NCBI GenBank assembly: GCA_000648925.1
Contig: JFHF01000027.1
Coordinates: forward strand, 42,754-106,753
Source: Caballeronia jiangsuensis
GTDB taxonomy: Bacteria; Pseudomonadota; Gammaproteobacteria; Burkholderiales; Burkholderiaceae
DNA length: 64,000 nucleotides
Direction of reading: 5' to 3'
The notes beneath the pieces are model-generated. The model did not search any database. It was not told the DNA's origin and was given only the letters and a program-made list of their open reading frames with translations. The position numbers and the translations under genes are program-made. Of the stretch, positions 36,690 through 44,417 are shown piece by piece (the first letter of the stretch is position 1; each line of letters starts with the position of its first letter).

Positions 36690-37163
36690 CTAGCTCACGA
36701 CCGTGATCTGGTTCATCGCCGCAAGGTCCGGGAAGCGTCCCGCTTTCAATATCCGATCCAGCCGTCCCTTGGCGACCTCGATTCGGTGAAGGGGCGTGGA
36801 GGCGAGTTGGGTGTCGTGCGCGCATAGGACCGTCTCGATCGCCTCGCACTGATCGTCGGCGATAGCCCACGGGTGATCCGTCTCCGAATCGTGAATGCAC
36901 GCCCTCAGGACCGCTTCCGCCTTGAGGTAGGTCTCGATCGGCGGATCAAGCCGATCCCTCTCGCAGACGAAGTAGGTCAGGTAGAGGGTTTTGACGAGTT
37001 CGCTCGCAAGGTCAGCGTTGCCACGTCCGTTGCGCAACGCAACCAGGGCCAGGTGGTATCTCAGCGAGAAAGCCCGCGCCGTAGCCGGCGCAATCGGCAA
37101 CAGCTGCGCCCGGGTCAGCGGCGCACGGCGCATGGTCTTCGCGTTTTTCGGTTTATTCGACAT
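36690..37163 (-). CDS. conserved-looking hypothetical protein
   Basis: 157 residues, mostly helical: ARAFSLRYHLALVALRNGRG, ASELVKTLYLTYFV, CIHDSETDHPWAIADDQCEA. The N-terminus is lysine/arginine-rich. Similar proteins are often labelled Fis-like in Burkholderiaceae, but I see no clear Fis helix-turn-helix, so no function is assigned. It is upstream of the small gene at 36272 on the same strand and 384 bases from recombinase 2. Confidence 0.6.
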   Translation of the reverse strand: MSNKPKNAKTMRRAPLTRAQLLPIAPATARAFSLRYHLALVALRNGRGNADLASELVKTLYLTYFVCERDRLDPPIETYLKAEAVLRACIHDSETDHPWAIADDQCEAIETVLCAHDTQLASTPLHRIEVAKGRLDRILKAGRFPDLAAMNQITVVS

Positions 37164-37547
37164 GTTGGCGATGGTCAGCGACCGCCCCCGCTTCGACGGT
37201 CTGGGATGCCGGAGACGTCATGTATGAGGGAGTCGGCGCAGTATTTGGAGCAGGAGCACTGTGCTGCAGACTACGCCTTCTCAGCAGAGGACTCCGTGCG
37301 CGGAGCGAAGTAGCGAACAAATGGCCTCCGGCTCGCCGACGCCGATCGGTCCTTCGTTGGTACAAACAAAACCGCACATGCTATTTCCGTAATGGCAGAT
37401 CTCTGCTCTCGTCCCGTTCATGCGCTGTATGAATGGGCGAGTCATTAGGTTGGTCGACTGACGCACCGACGCGTGCGATCTTGATACTGCGCGCCCGAAA
37501 CGGCCGAGCGCGTCGAACGCGCGTCCGCGCTGCAACAAAAATCACCC
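37164..37547. other. gene-poor stretch before recombinase 2
   Basis: No open frame with a family signature or ribosome binding site is seen in these 384 bases. It lies downstream of recombinase 2 and upstream of the hypothetical gene, and must hold the latter's promoter. Confidence 0.35.
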
Positions 37548-39629
37548 CTATGCCTCGTCGTCGGCGTAGTAACGCGCCGCAGCGTCGAGCATGCGGCGCC
37601 GTTCAGCCCGCACATAAATTGACGTCGTCTGCAACGACGCGTGGCCCAGGATCGACTGGACGACGTCTGTCGGCATATCGCGCGCAACCGCGCGCGTCCC
37701 AAATGTGTGTCGAAAAGCGTGAGCCGAGGTGTTGGCTAACTGCACCAGGTCCTCCGCGCTGAAGTCGGCCAACGCCGCAGTCTGCGCGCTCAGTCGTTGC
37801 ATCGCCATGCGAACGATGCGGCCGAGCGCATCGACGGTATAGGGCATCGAGTGAGCTCTACCCTTTTCATTAGGTTCGTCCAAACCCGCTTCATGTCGTT
37901 CGATCGCCGCAGGCGTGGCCGGGATCCAGGTTGGCGCGATGAGCGGTCCATCAGCGTGCACCTCATCAAAATCGCTGCCGCGATCTCGCCAGTGCGCTCG
38001 CAACGCGTCAACCGTCGCGCGACTGACCGGCACCGTGCGTTGCTTGCGACGCTTCCCCACGATGGTCAAGGTCCAGACCGCGCGGGCGGCCCGAGCGGCA
38101 CCGGCGTTTGCATCCGGTAACGATTTCTGTGCCGCAGCGGTCATGTTAGTCGATGGATTGTTTGTCGATGCCGCGCTCGAGGCAGGTCCGCCCGTCGATG
38201 GCCGAACGGCAGTTCTTCTGCGTTCCGCTAGCCCGCGGTCGTCGCGATCTTCGGCGGGACGCAGATCTTCACGTCGCGCCGAGGCAGCTTCCGCACGGCG
38301 CAAACCGGAGTCCCCCATCAGCAAGATCGCCGCGCGGGCGGCACGCCATTGACGCCCATCCTCGTCGGCTGGTAGATGGGCCTCGGTCATGAAGGTGCGG
38401 TCACATCGTTCATCCAGTGCTGCGCGTACCTGCGCCCACAGTTTGGCCGGCAGCGCCCGTTGTACCTGCACGGCGAGTTCACGCGTGATAGTGGCCGGCT
38501 CATGCACGGCGCTCCAGGGGTTACCCGCCAGATAGCGCACCTCGACGAGCCACGCAAATGCCGCGCGCAGCACGCGCACCGCATACGCCTGACTGTCGGC
38601 CGACAGACCTTCGGTTGAAAACGGCCGCCACCTTCCACTGCTGCGCGGCCGCTTCGGTCCCGTGAACGAGGCCAACGGCGCCTTCAAGAAATCCTTGTAG
38701 GCCTCGCAATCCTCGACCGCGAGCGACGACAGCGCCTTTTGCCGAACGACGACGCTCCATAGAATGAGGCGTTCGAGTTCGCGCGTGTAGGCGCGCAAGG
38801 TCGTGGGTCGATCGCGATACCGGTGCAAGTAGGCGTGGACTGCGGCCAGATCGTGCTCCGCGCGGATGAACGCGAATGTGGTCGCCCGGTTGAGACCGCG
38901 GTACGTCCCCTCGCCGCCTGATAGTGCAGCCGGTACGGCGAGGTGTTCGAAGGCGGCCAGGCGCGGTTCGGCCGGGTCACCGCCAATGACAACCGGCCCT
39001 CGATCGGATTCCTGTTTGGGGTCGGCGTGCGCGCCCGGTTGAAGCGATGGCACCAACGACGTCGTGTCGACGTCCGCTGCAACCTGGACGCCGAGTGTCG
39101 CTTGATGGCGTCGCAGCCACGCGACAAGTGTGCGGGCGCGCAACGCGCCCACGCGCGGAACTGATCGCCACCAGCTGCCGCCGCGCGCATTGCAATAGTC
39201 GATCAGCGCGCCGAGTGTGCCGATGCCCTCCCCGCTCAGGCGCTGCGCGATGAGCGGACGAAACCACAGGTGAACCGGGTGCATCGTGAGCGGTGCGGCC
39301 GCGGCGAGCGTCGACGCGTGCTCGACCATGCGCAGGGTGACGGCAGTCAGCTTCGCGCTGCCGTGCTGCTTGATCGATGCCTTCAGATGATCCGCCAAGG
39401 CCTGAGAGCCATGCAGCAGCGCGAGGTGAACCAGATCGTCGCGCATCGTGCTCAGATAACGCTCAGTCGCCTCGGCACTGGCCGCGTGCGGCGAACGCTC
39501 GGGATCATAGTAGAGACGCGCGATCGTCGATGCCGGCAAGCGCTGCACAAACGCACGTAAGGCGGTGAAGTCCGTGCGCGTATAGGTCCGCGGGGGCGGC
39601 AAGATCAGTTGTTGCGGTTTGTTGGCCAT
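37548..39629 (-). CDS. large tyrosine recombinase/integrase, copy 2
   Basis: 693 residues, homologous over its full length to the recombinase at 9486-11552. For example FTALRAFVQRLPASTIARLY corresponds to FTALRAYVQRIPPAVIARTY, and SWWRSVPRVGALRARTLVAW to SWWRSIPRIGPGRAHAIVSW. The catalytic residues are intact: arginine in GDSGLRRAEAAS, HxxR in HAFRHTFGTRAVA, histidine in LGHASLQTTS and tyrosine in SIYVRAERRR. It carries an insertion between the catalytic arginine and the HxxR box relative to copy 1. No partner gene precedes it; the next gene upstream is a RES toxin. It is diverged from copy 1, so the two did not arise by recent duplication. Confidence 0.9.
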   Translation of the reverse strand: MANKPQQLILPPPRTYTRTDFTALRAFVQRLPASTIARLYYDPERSPHAASAEATERYLSTMRDDLVHLALLHGSQALADHLKASIKQHGSAKLTAVTLRMVEHASTLAAAAPLTMHPVHLWFRPLIAQRLSGEGIGTLGALIDYCNARGGSWWRSVPRVGALRARTLVAWLRRHQATLGVQVAADVDTTSLVPSLQPGAHADPKQESDRGPVVIGGDPAEPRLAAFEHLAVPAALSGGEGTYRGLNRATTFAFIRAEHDLAAVHAYLHRYRDRPTTLRAYTRELERLILWSVVVRQKALSSLAVEDCEAYKDFLKAPLASFTGPKRPRSSGRWRPFSTEGLSADSQAYAVRVLRAAFAWLVEVRYLAGNPWSAVHEPATITRELAVQVQRALPAKLWAQVRAALDERCDRTFMTEAHLPADEDGRQWRAARAAILLMGDSGLRRAEAASARREDLRPAEDRDDRGLAERRRTAVRPSTGGPASSAASTNNPSTNMTAAAQKSLPDANAGAARAARAVWTLTIVGKRRKQRTVPVSRATVDALRAHWRDRGSDFDEVHADGPLIAPTWIPATPAAIERHEAGLDEPNEKGRAHSMPYTVDALGRIVRMAMQRLSAQTAALADFSAEDLVQLANTSAHAFRHTFGTRAVARDMPTDVVQSILGHASLQTTSIYVRAERRRMLDAAARYYADDEA

Positions 39630-39758
39630 GATCGGTCAGCGCACCTCGTCTCTCACTTCATCCATTTCACACGATCCGCTTCGCACCCGACCTTGCTCGG
39701 TTCCTGGACCGACGATGACGGCCTGTTAGCCCGCTCGACTCGACCACCCTCGGTGAGC

Positions 39759-40274
39759 TTATTCGGGGGTCGGCTTCTCATCGCTTTGGTGCCCGCGCGG
39801 ATTCGGATCCCGCTCGCCGTCACTCACAAAGAACCGCTGATCCCACACCACGGGCTGCGGCGCCGACACCACCAGGCGCGCCGCGTCCGGATGCGCGGGA
39901 TTGACCACGGCATTGCATTCCGCCCTTGCCACTACCGACGGCACCACCAGGGCTGCGGATCTCGCTTCCTCGATCCACTGGTCGCCGAAGCGTCGCGCGA
40001 TCTGAGCGTCGGGCGCGTCCCACCCCGCCGACAAGTCCTCGACGGTCACGCGCTCGATCGACACATCCTCGGGCACGTCGACCTCGACCCACACGTGATG
40101 TTTCGGCACCTTGCCGATCCGCGCATGGACCAGCACTTCCAGCATCGCGCCCGCGAAATTCAGCGCCCCGTAGATGACCGGACGGCCCGGGCTATTGAAC
40201 CGGCCGCCCACGAGCATCGCGCCGGTGCCGCTCCAGACGGGATGACGGCGATCCGCAATTCTAAAAATCCGCAT
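39759..40274 (-). CDS. RES-domain toxin
   Basis: 171 residues. RIADRRHPVWSGTGAMLVGG and RFNSPGRPVIYGALNFAGAM contain the conserved Arg and Ser/Tyr positions of the RES domain, and LEVLVH follows. RES toxins (as in ParT, MbcT, Rv1989c-type) modify or degrade NAD+ or ADP-ribosylate targets and stop growth. It lies downstream of its Xre/MbcA-type antitoxin gene with a 58-base gap, the usual order for this pair. It probably stabilises the replicon or element. Confidence 0.88.
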   Translation of the reverse strand: MRIFRIADRRHPVWSGTGAMLVGGRFNSPGRPVIYGALNFAGAMLEVLVHARIGKVPKHHVWVEVDVPEDVSIERVTVEDLSAGWDAPDAQIARRFGDQWIEEARSAALVVPSVVARAECNAVVNPAHPDAARLVVSAPQPVVWDQRFFVSDGERDPNPRGHQSDEKPTPE

Positions 40275-40332
40275 CAGGCCCGTACCTCGCCCTCTGCCTC
40301 AATTTCAACCTCGACGCCATCTATGTAGGAGG

Positions 40333-40773
40333 TCATGCCGGCAGCCCATAGAACAACTTCCACAGCAACTCTTCGACGCGCCGCGCACCCAGCTCGGTCA
40401 ATGCCACCTCCACCGGCGTGCGCCCTTCGAGCAACGGATGCGGGGTGTTCAGGAATTCCCGCGCGTCCGCCTCGTCGTCCCAGACGTAACGCGCGGTCGC
40501 GACGATCCGCGCCAGCCGCTCGGTCTTCTCCGACTCGTCGGGACTGAGCTTGTCGCGGCGACGCTTGAAGGTCGCCTCCGGCACGATGCGCGCGAGCAGC
40601 GCACGCCGTTCCTCGGCGCTACGCGTCGCGTGCTCGACGCCTTCCTTCAACGCCGATTTCGGCAGTCCCTCGCGCACCTGCGCGTCGAGTTCGGCCACCG
40701 AGTGCGGGATACGCGCCAAGGCCATCACCGCGGCGATCTGTTCAGGCGACACCAGCAACATGGCGGTCTCCAT
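40333..40773 (-). CDS. Xre/MbcA/ParS-type antitoxin of the RES toxin
   Basis: About 146 residues. The C-terminal toxin-binding domain (formerly DUF2384) is clear: ARYVWDDEADAREFLNTPHP, LLEGRTPVEVALTELGARRV. The N-terminal part is a short Xre-like helical region. The C-terminus would block the RES NAD-binding cleft. The start ATG at 40773 (METAMLLVSPEQ) is preferred over the longer frame from 40821. Such antitoxins usually repress their own operon. Confidence 0.85.
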   Translation of the reverse strand: METAMLLVSPEQIAAVMALARIPHSVAELDAQVREGLPKSALKEGVEHATRSAEERRALLARIVPEATFKRRRDKLSPDESEKTERLARIVATARYVWDDEADAREFLNTPHPLLEGRTPVEVALTELGARRVEELLWKLFYGLPA

Positions 40774-41026
40774 GGAATCATTTGAACCTTCATTATAGGC
40801 CAAATGATACCTCCGCCCCACTCCGCAGCGACGCAGAAGCGAAGATGCCCTATTCTAGCCATTAAATCATTCACTGCTAATAAGAATTAGCAGACAAGGA
40901 TGCTTCGGCTGTTCGCTCTGTTTTCGGTCAGCAGCGGGCGACTTTCGGGCCTCCGCCCTGCCCTTCCTGCCCGCGTAACGCCCCGATGACCGCTCGATCG
41001 CCGGGACGTGTTGATGCAATACCCGC

Positions 41027-41230
41027 TTACGCCGGCTTGATGTTGGCCGCCTGCTTGCCCTTCGGCCCCATCTTCTCGTCGAACGTCACCTTCTGCCCTT
41101 CTTTGAGGGTTTTAAAGCCCTCGGCGCGGATCTCGGAGAAATGCGCGAACAGATCCTCACCGCCGCCATCGGGCGTGATGAAGCCGAAGCCCTTGTCGTC
41201 CTTAAACCACTTGACCGTACCGGTTGCCAT
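41027..41230 (-). CDS. cold-shock protein (CspA family)
   Basis: 67 residues, MATGTVKWFKDDKGFGFITP then DLFAHFSEI, with both RNA-binding motifs (KGFGFI and DLFAHF). It binds single-stranded nucleic acids and melts RNA structure. It is followed on the other side by the inverted-repeat array at 41376-43001 and transcribed away from it. A paralogue lies at 51167-51370. Confidence 0.93.
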   Translation of the reverse strand: MATGTVKWFKDDKGFGFITPDGGGEDLFAHFSEIRAEGFKTLKEGQKVTFDEKMGPKGKQAANIKPA

Positions 41231-41375
41231 TTTTGTTGTCCTTGAAAGTTGAGAACGGCGTCGCCCTCGCGAAGGCCGGTCGCTATCTTGGCCGGGCGAC
41301 GCCGGCAAGGCAACTAGTCGATTGCCCCGCAGTGCCTCCACTCGTCGGTGCCTTTCCAGCGGTGGGTTCGCTCCT

Positions 41376-41408
41376 TCAAGCCTGATAAACCGGCGTTATC
41401 AGGCTTGA
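41376..41408. repeat. perfect inverted-repeat site (13-7-13)
   Basis: TCAAGCCTGATAA (41376-41388), spacer ACCGGCG, TTATCAGGCTTGA (41396-41408). The arms are exact complements. There is no T-run, so it is not a good intrinsic terminator. The size and symmetry fit a tyrosine recombinase core site. Related copies occur at 12245-12277, 42071-42108 and 42598-42610. Confidence 0.6.
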
Positions 41409-41544
41409 CGCAAGCGTGAGGCATCGTCTTCGGCGGCCGGGGGTCCCGCGCATGAGGCCCGTGCGACCGGCCTGCCCCTGCGCTGCTGGGCGTCTAAAAT
41501 GCCTGGGAAGCGCCACGCCGGGCGGCGCTTGCCTGGAAAACGCC

Positions 41545-41775
41545 ATGACCCGCGATCACACCCGCCTGCTGTGGATTGATCGGCAGCCCGACGGCCGCTG
41601 GGCCGGCCACTATATTGACGCCTACGGCGCCCTCGATCTGGCGCGCGACGGCGCGTCGCCCGCCGCGGTCGAAGCCGCCGTGCTCGACGGCCTGGGGTGC
41701 AGCCCACGCGCATCGAGGTCGAGCCGCAGGACTCAGACGAGGAGCTGCCCACGCCCAGCGCCGCCCGGCCGCTGA
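41545..41775 (+). CDS. small hypothetical protein, or 5' part of a frameshifted gene
   Basis: 76 codons. The first 50 (MTRDHTRLLWIDRQPDGRWA, GHYIDAYGALDLARDGASPA) look coding. The last part turns into arginine/proline/serine-rich nonsense while the next frame takes over with QPTRIEVEPQDSDEE. Either two overlapping small genes or one gene broken near 41695-41700. Function unknown. Confidence 0.45.
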   Translation: MTRDHTRLLWIDRQPDGRWAGHYIDAYGALDLARDGASPAAVEAAVLDGLGCSPRASRSSRRTQTRSCPRPAPPGR

Positions 41776-42023
41776 CGCTCGCCTACGAACGCCGCATGCT
41801 CGCTCAGGCGGATCGCGACATCGCCGCCGCGCAGGCCCGCATCGACGCGCAGGCGGACCGGCTGGCGACGCTCGCGCGCGACGGGCATGAGATCGGGTCA
41901 GGGCGGAGATTGTTGGATGTTTTTAAGGCGACGCTGCAGGCCATGGTCGAGCACCGCCAGATGATCGTCGAACAGATCGAGCGCTTGAGCCAACGCGAGA
42001 CCGATCCCAAGACCGACGCATGA
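41697..42023 (+). CDS. small coiled-coil protein, cassette copy 1
   Basis: About 108 residues from a GTG at 41697, or 75 from the ATG at 41796. The core YERRMLAQADRDIAAAQARI, LATLARDGHEIGSG, VEHRQMIVEQIERLSQRE is a single long coiled coil. I do not know the family. Two decayed homologues follow at 42348-42533 and 42790-43001, and each is preceded by a version of the inverted-repeat site. It is the only apparently intact copy. Confidence 0.5.
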   Translation: MQPTRIEVEPQDSDEELPTPSAARPLTLAYERRMLAQADRDIAAAQARIDAQADRLATLARDGHEIGSGRRLLDVFKATLQAMVEHRQMIVEQIERLSQRETDPKTDA

Positions 42024-42070
42024 ACCGGCTTCAGCGGCGGGCGTGGGCTCGCGTCACTGCCTCTAACCGG

Positions 42071-42108
42071 GCCTGATTAATCCCGCCTTTATTGCTGATC
42101 AGGCTTGA
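42071..42108. repeat. degenerate inverted-repeat site, copy 3
   Basis: TGATCAGGCTTGA (42096-42108) matches the right arm of the 41376 site at 12 of 13 positions, and GCCTGATTAA (42071-42080) resembles its left arm. The arms are 15 bases apart instead of 7. It lies between cassette copies 1 and 2. Confidence 0.45.
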
Positions 42109-42347
42109 CGGCGACCGCTCTTTCACCCTGCGTTTGACTCATGGTCGGCTGTTAGCAGCCGGCGAATCTGCCTGCGACGGGCGGTCGAAGAGAGCCACCG
42201 CGACCGCTTTTGACGCGTTAGCGAACGATTCCAGGCGCTAAAGGTTGTGGACGCGGCCTGTCTTGAGTGGCCCGGTTTGGCGGTGTCTACGCGCGCGGCT
42301 TCCCCTGCGTGCCTGTTCCTTTCCTGAACTGCGTCGAGATCCCATAG

Positions 42348-42533
42348 CGCGACCTTTTGCTGCGCGAGGCTGTCGTCGTCCTCCGGCAGTCGCGCCAGGG
42401 CGAAGCCCGCAATGGACACGACGTGAAACTGGCGCTGCTGCTCCGTACCTCGCAAGCCACGCAGCAGGTCATGATCGAGCACCGCACGCTGATCATTCGG
42501 GAACTCGAGCGCTCGAACCAGCCGAGCGAATGA
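42348..42533 (+). pseudogene. cassette copy 2, fragment of the coiled-coil gene
   Basis: The frame reads GEARNGHDVKLALLLRTSQA then MIEHRTLIIRELERSNQ, homologous to DGHEIGSGRRLLDVFKATLQ and MVEHRQMIVEQIERLSQ of copy 1. The upstream part is closed by a stop at 42345 and no start codon remains. A remnant. Confidence 0.5.
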
Positions 42534-42597
42534 CCCACACGATGAGGCAGACGACGGCGAGGCATTTTGGCGCGTGGGGCGTGCATAAAGCCCGGAT

Positions 42598-42610
42598 TCA
42601 AGCCTGTTAA
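42598..42610. repeat. inverted-repeat half site, copy 4
   Basis: TCAAGCCTGTTAA matches the left arm of the 41376 site at 12 of 13 positions. No matching right arm follows at the 7-base spacing. It lies between cassette copies 2 and 3. Confidence 0.4.
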
Positions 42611-42789
42611 ATCTCGCGTTTTAACTGAACTGCAGCGCGTTCCCACATGGGATCTCCTGCTGGGCGAGCAGCACGGTGATGCACGCCCTTAGTCTGAAGC
42701 GTATGCCGCAACGCCCGACACTCGACGCTGCCGTATTGCTGGGACAGTCGCGCCAAGGCGAAGCGGAGCCGTGTTATGAAGGAGGCAAC

Positions 42790-43001
42790 ATGGACTGCCA
42801 GCACGAACGCGAGGCGCTGGAACGCGCGGATGCCAATCTGGTTCGCCCGCGCGGCGCGCATCCAATACCAGGAGCGCGTCATCGAGGAACTCGTCAGCGA
42901 TGGCCGCGAGGTGGAACCTAGTTCTGCAGCTGTTGCGCGCTTTGCACGCCACGCAGCAGGCCAGAATCGAACACCGGGCGCTGATCCTTCGGGAGCTTTG
43001 A
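42790..43001 (+). pseudogene. cassette copy 3, coiled-coil gene broken by two frameshifts
   Basis: A strong AAGGAGG site precedes ATG at 42790. Reading MDCQHEREALERADANLV, then in a second frame RAARIQYQERVIEELVSDGR, then in a third LLRALHATQQARIEHRALIL gives a continuous homologue of copy 1. Two frameshifts therefore separate three coding blocks. The frame ends at 43001. Confidence 0.55.
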
Positions 43002-43444
43002 GCGGCCAACAACAAGCGGACGATGACGGCTTGTCGCAGCGTCGCTACGAAGGCAATCGGGATGATGCTCGCAGACGGGCGCGGACATTTTCGGCGCAAG
43101 CGGTCGGCGTGTCGCCGACGATCTCAAAATTTGGCCACGGCAAAGGCGATATATTGCTGCAACGAGTGCGGCATTGAAGACTGGTCGACCGACGCATCAA
43201 CCGGCGGCCAGCCAAACTCGACGGGTTGCATAAAACCATTCGATGGAAGCCGCCTGAATGGTTCGTTTAGGTCATCCGCGATCCCTGCGCTCCCGAAAAC
43301 ATGGATCGCAGAGACCTTCCACTTTTTTCGGCTGGTCTTGCTTATGCGCGAACAGGCGCGTAGATCCCGGCCGGCGTTCGCCCGAACGCGGTGCAGGGAG
43401 CTGAAGTTTTTATGGCGCAACGGCTATGCTCCGCCACCGGTAAA
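43002..43444. other. gene-less stretch between cassette array and parB
   Basis: Open frames exist on both strands across these 443 bases but none shows a family pattern or a ribosome binding site. It lies downstream of parB and may hold decayed sequence. Confidence 0.35.
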
Positions 43445-43460
43445 GTTCACCCGGGTGAAC
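43445..43460. promoter_or_regulatory. parS-like centromere site 1
   Basis: GTTCACCCGGGTGAAC, a perfect 16-bp palindrome, overlaps the parB stop. The GTT...AAC ends and 16-bp length match the parS sites of secondary replicons in Burkholderia. An identical copy lies 137 bases away. Confidence 0.6.
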
Positions 43461-44406
43461 TCTCCGACTGTAGCGCAGCAAGATATGCTCGAAGCGATTC
43501 GAGCTTTTCGGGGTCCAGCTTTGCCTTGTTGATGTCGATTGTTGCCTTTGTGCTCGTTTCGTTCCATGTACCGAACGAAAAGTTCACCCGGGTGAACTCT
43601 TCCGCGGGACGATTGATCAGCGCTTCATACACGCCCTTGGGGGCAATGGGCTTACCCTTGACCGCCTTCGCCGCACTGATCACTGCGGCCGAATCAGCTT
43701 CGATCACTTGTCGGAGTTTTTCAGCCCACTTGGGCTGAATATCACTTGGCGACCGGAACGCATCTACGACGGCGTCCGGCAGTTCGGCAAGGGCGCTATA
43801 CCGACTCATCAGGCTTTTGGTCTTCCCCAGGACCGCTGCTATCTCAGACCAGTTTCGGTAAAGTTTGAGATCGATCCCTCGTCTGTAATGCATGGCGAGT
43901 TCGTATGCCGAAAGGTCCTTGCGCTGTTCATTTTCTCGGCTCATCTCCTCAAAAAGATCTTTGTCGGACATGTCCTCTTGGATCATTGCTAGAACCTCTA
44001 GCCCGAGTTCTAAGCACGCCCTGTGTCGTCTGTGCCCGAACACGACTTCGTAACTTCCCGGAGCGACTTGTCTCACCTTGATCGGTTGAACGTTCCCTCC
44101 AGCGTTCGCAATTTCTTGCTTGAACGCTTCGAATGAGGGGCCTTCAAACGACCGCTCGATCCGGTTCGCGAACTTCGAAGCTTTAATCGATTCTGGGGCA
44201 AGGTTCCGTGTAGGGCGCGCGCCCTCATGAAGCGCGAGCTTCCTATTTGCCTCGCTCAGGTCTCGCTCAACTTTTTCAAGCTCGCCGGTGAAATCGGTCA
44301 CTCTGTTCATCGCAATTCGCGGCGTCCGGCGTTCTAGGCGCGGCAACAATGCTGGGTCCAATGCTGCAGCGGCAAGTCGAGCCGCCTCCTCTTTCTTACT
44401 TGTCAT
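43447..44406 (-). CDS. parB: ParB-family partition protein
   Basis: 319 residues. The N-terminal CTPase/ParB domain is seen in IKVRQVAPGSYEVVFGHRRH (GHRRHRA is the ParB C-motif) and ENEQRKDLSAYELAMHYRRG. The parS-binding helix-turn-helix is WSEIAAVLGKTKSLMSRYSA. It loads on parS, spreads and works with ParA to separate sister plasmids. The start ATG at 44406 has AAGGAG 7 bases upstream; the longer frame begins with TTG. It follows parA by 11 bases. Its own C-terminal coding region contains two parS-like palindromes, one encoding EEFTRVNF. Confidence 0.92.
   Translation of the reverse strand: MTSKKEEAARLAAAALDPALLPRLERRTPRIAMNRVTDFTGELEKVERDLSEANRKLALHEGARPTRNLAPESIKASKFANRIERSFEGPSFEAFKQEIANAGGNVQPIKVRQVAPGSYEVVFGHRRHRACLELGLEVLAMIQEDMSDKDLFEEMSRENEQRKDLSAYELAMHYRRGIDLKLYRNWSEIAAVLGKTKSLMSRYSALAELPDAVVDAFRSPSDIQPKWAEKLRQVIEADSAAVISAAKAVKGKPIAPKGVYEALINRPAEEFTRVNFSFGTWNETSTKATIDINKAKLDPEKLESLRAYLAALQSESSPG
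43582..43597. promoter_or_regulatory. parS-like centromere site 2
   Basis: An identical GTTCACCCGGGTGAAC palindrome inside the parB coding sequence; flanking bases (AA before, TCT after) are also shared with site 1. Confidence 0.6.
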
Positions 44407-44417
44407 CAGCAACTCCT

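Noticed and set aside
41376..41408. Intrinsic transcription terminator
   Set aside because: The stem is AT-containing and no T-run follows on either strand; the repeat of arms elsewhere with the same spacer fits a protein site better.
43023..43532. Plus-strand open frame running into parB antisense
   Set aside because: No family pattern and it overlaps the parB end and a parS-like site.
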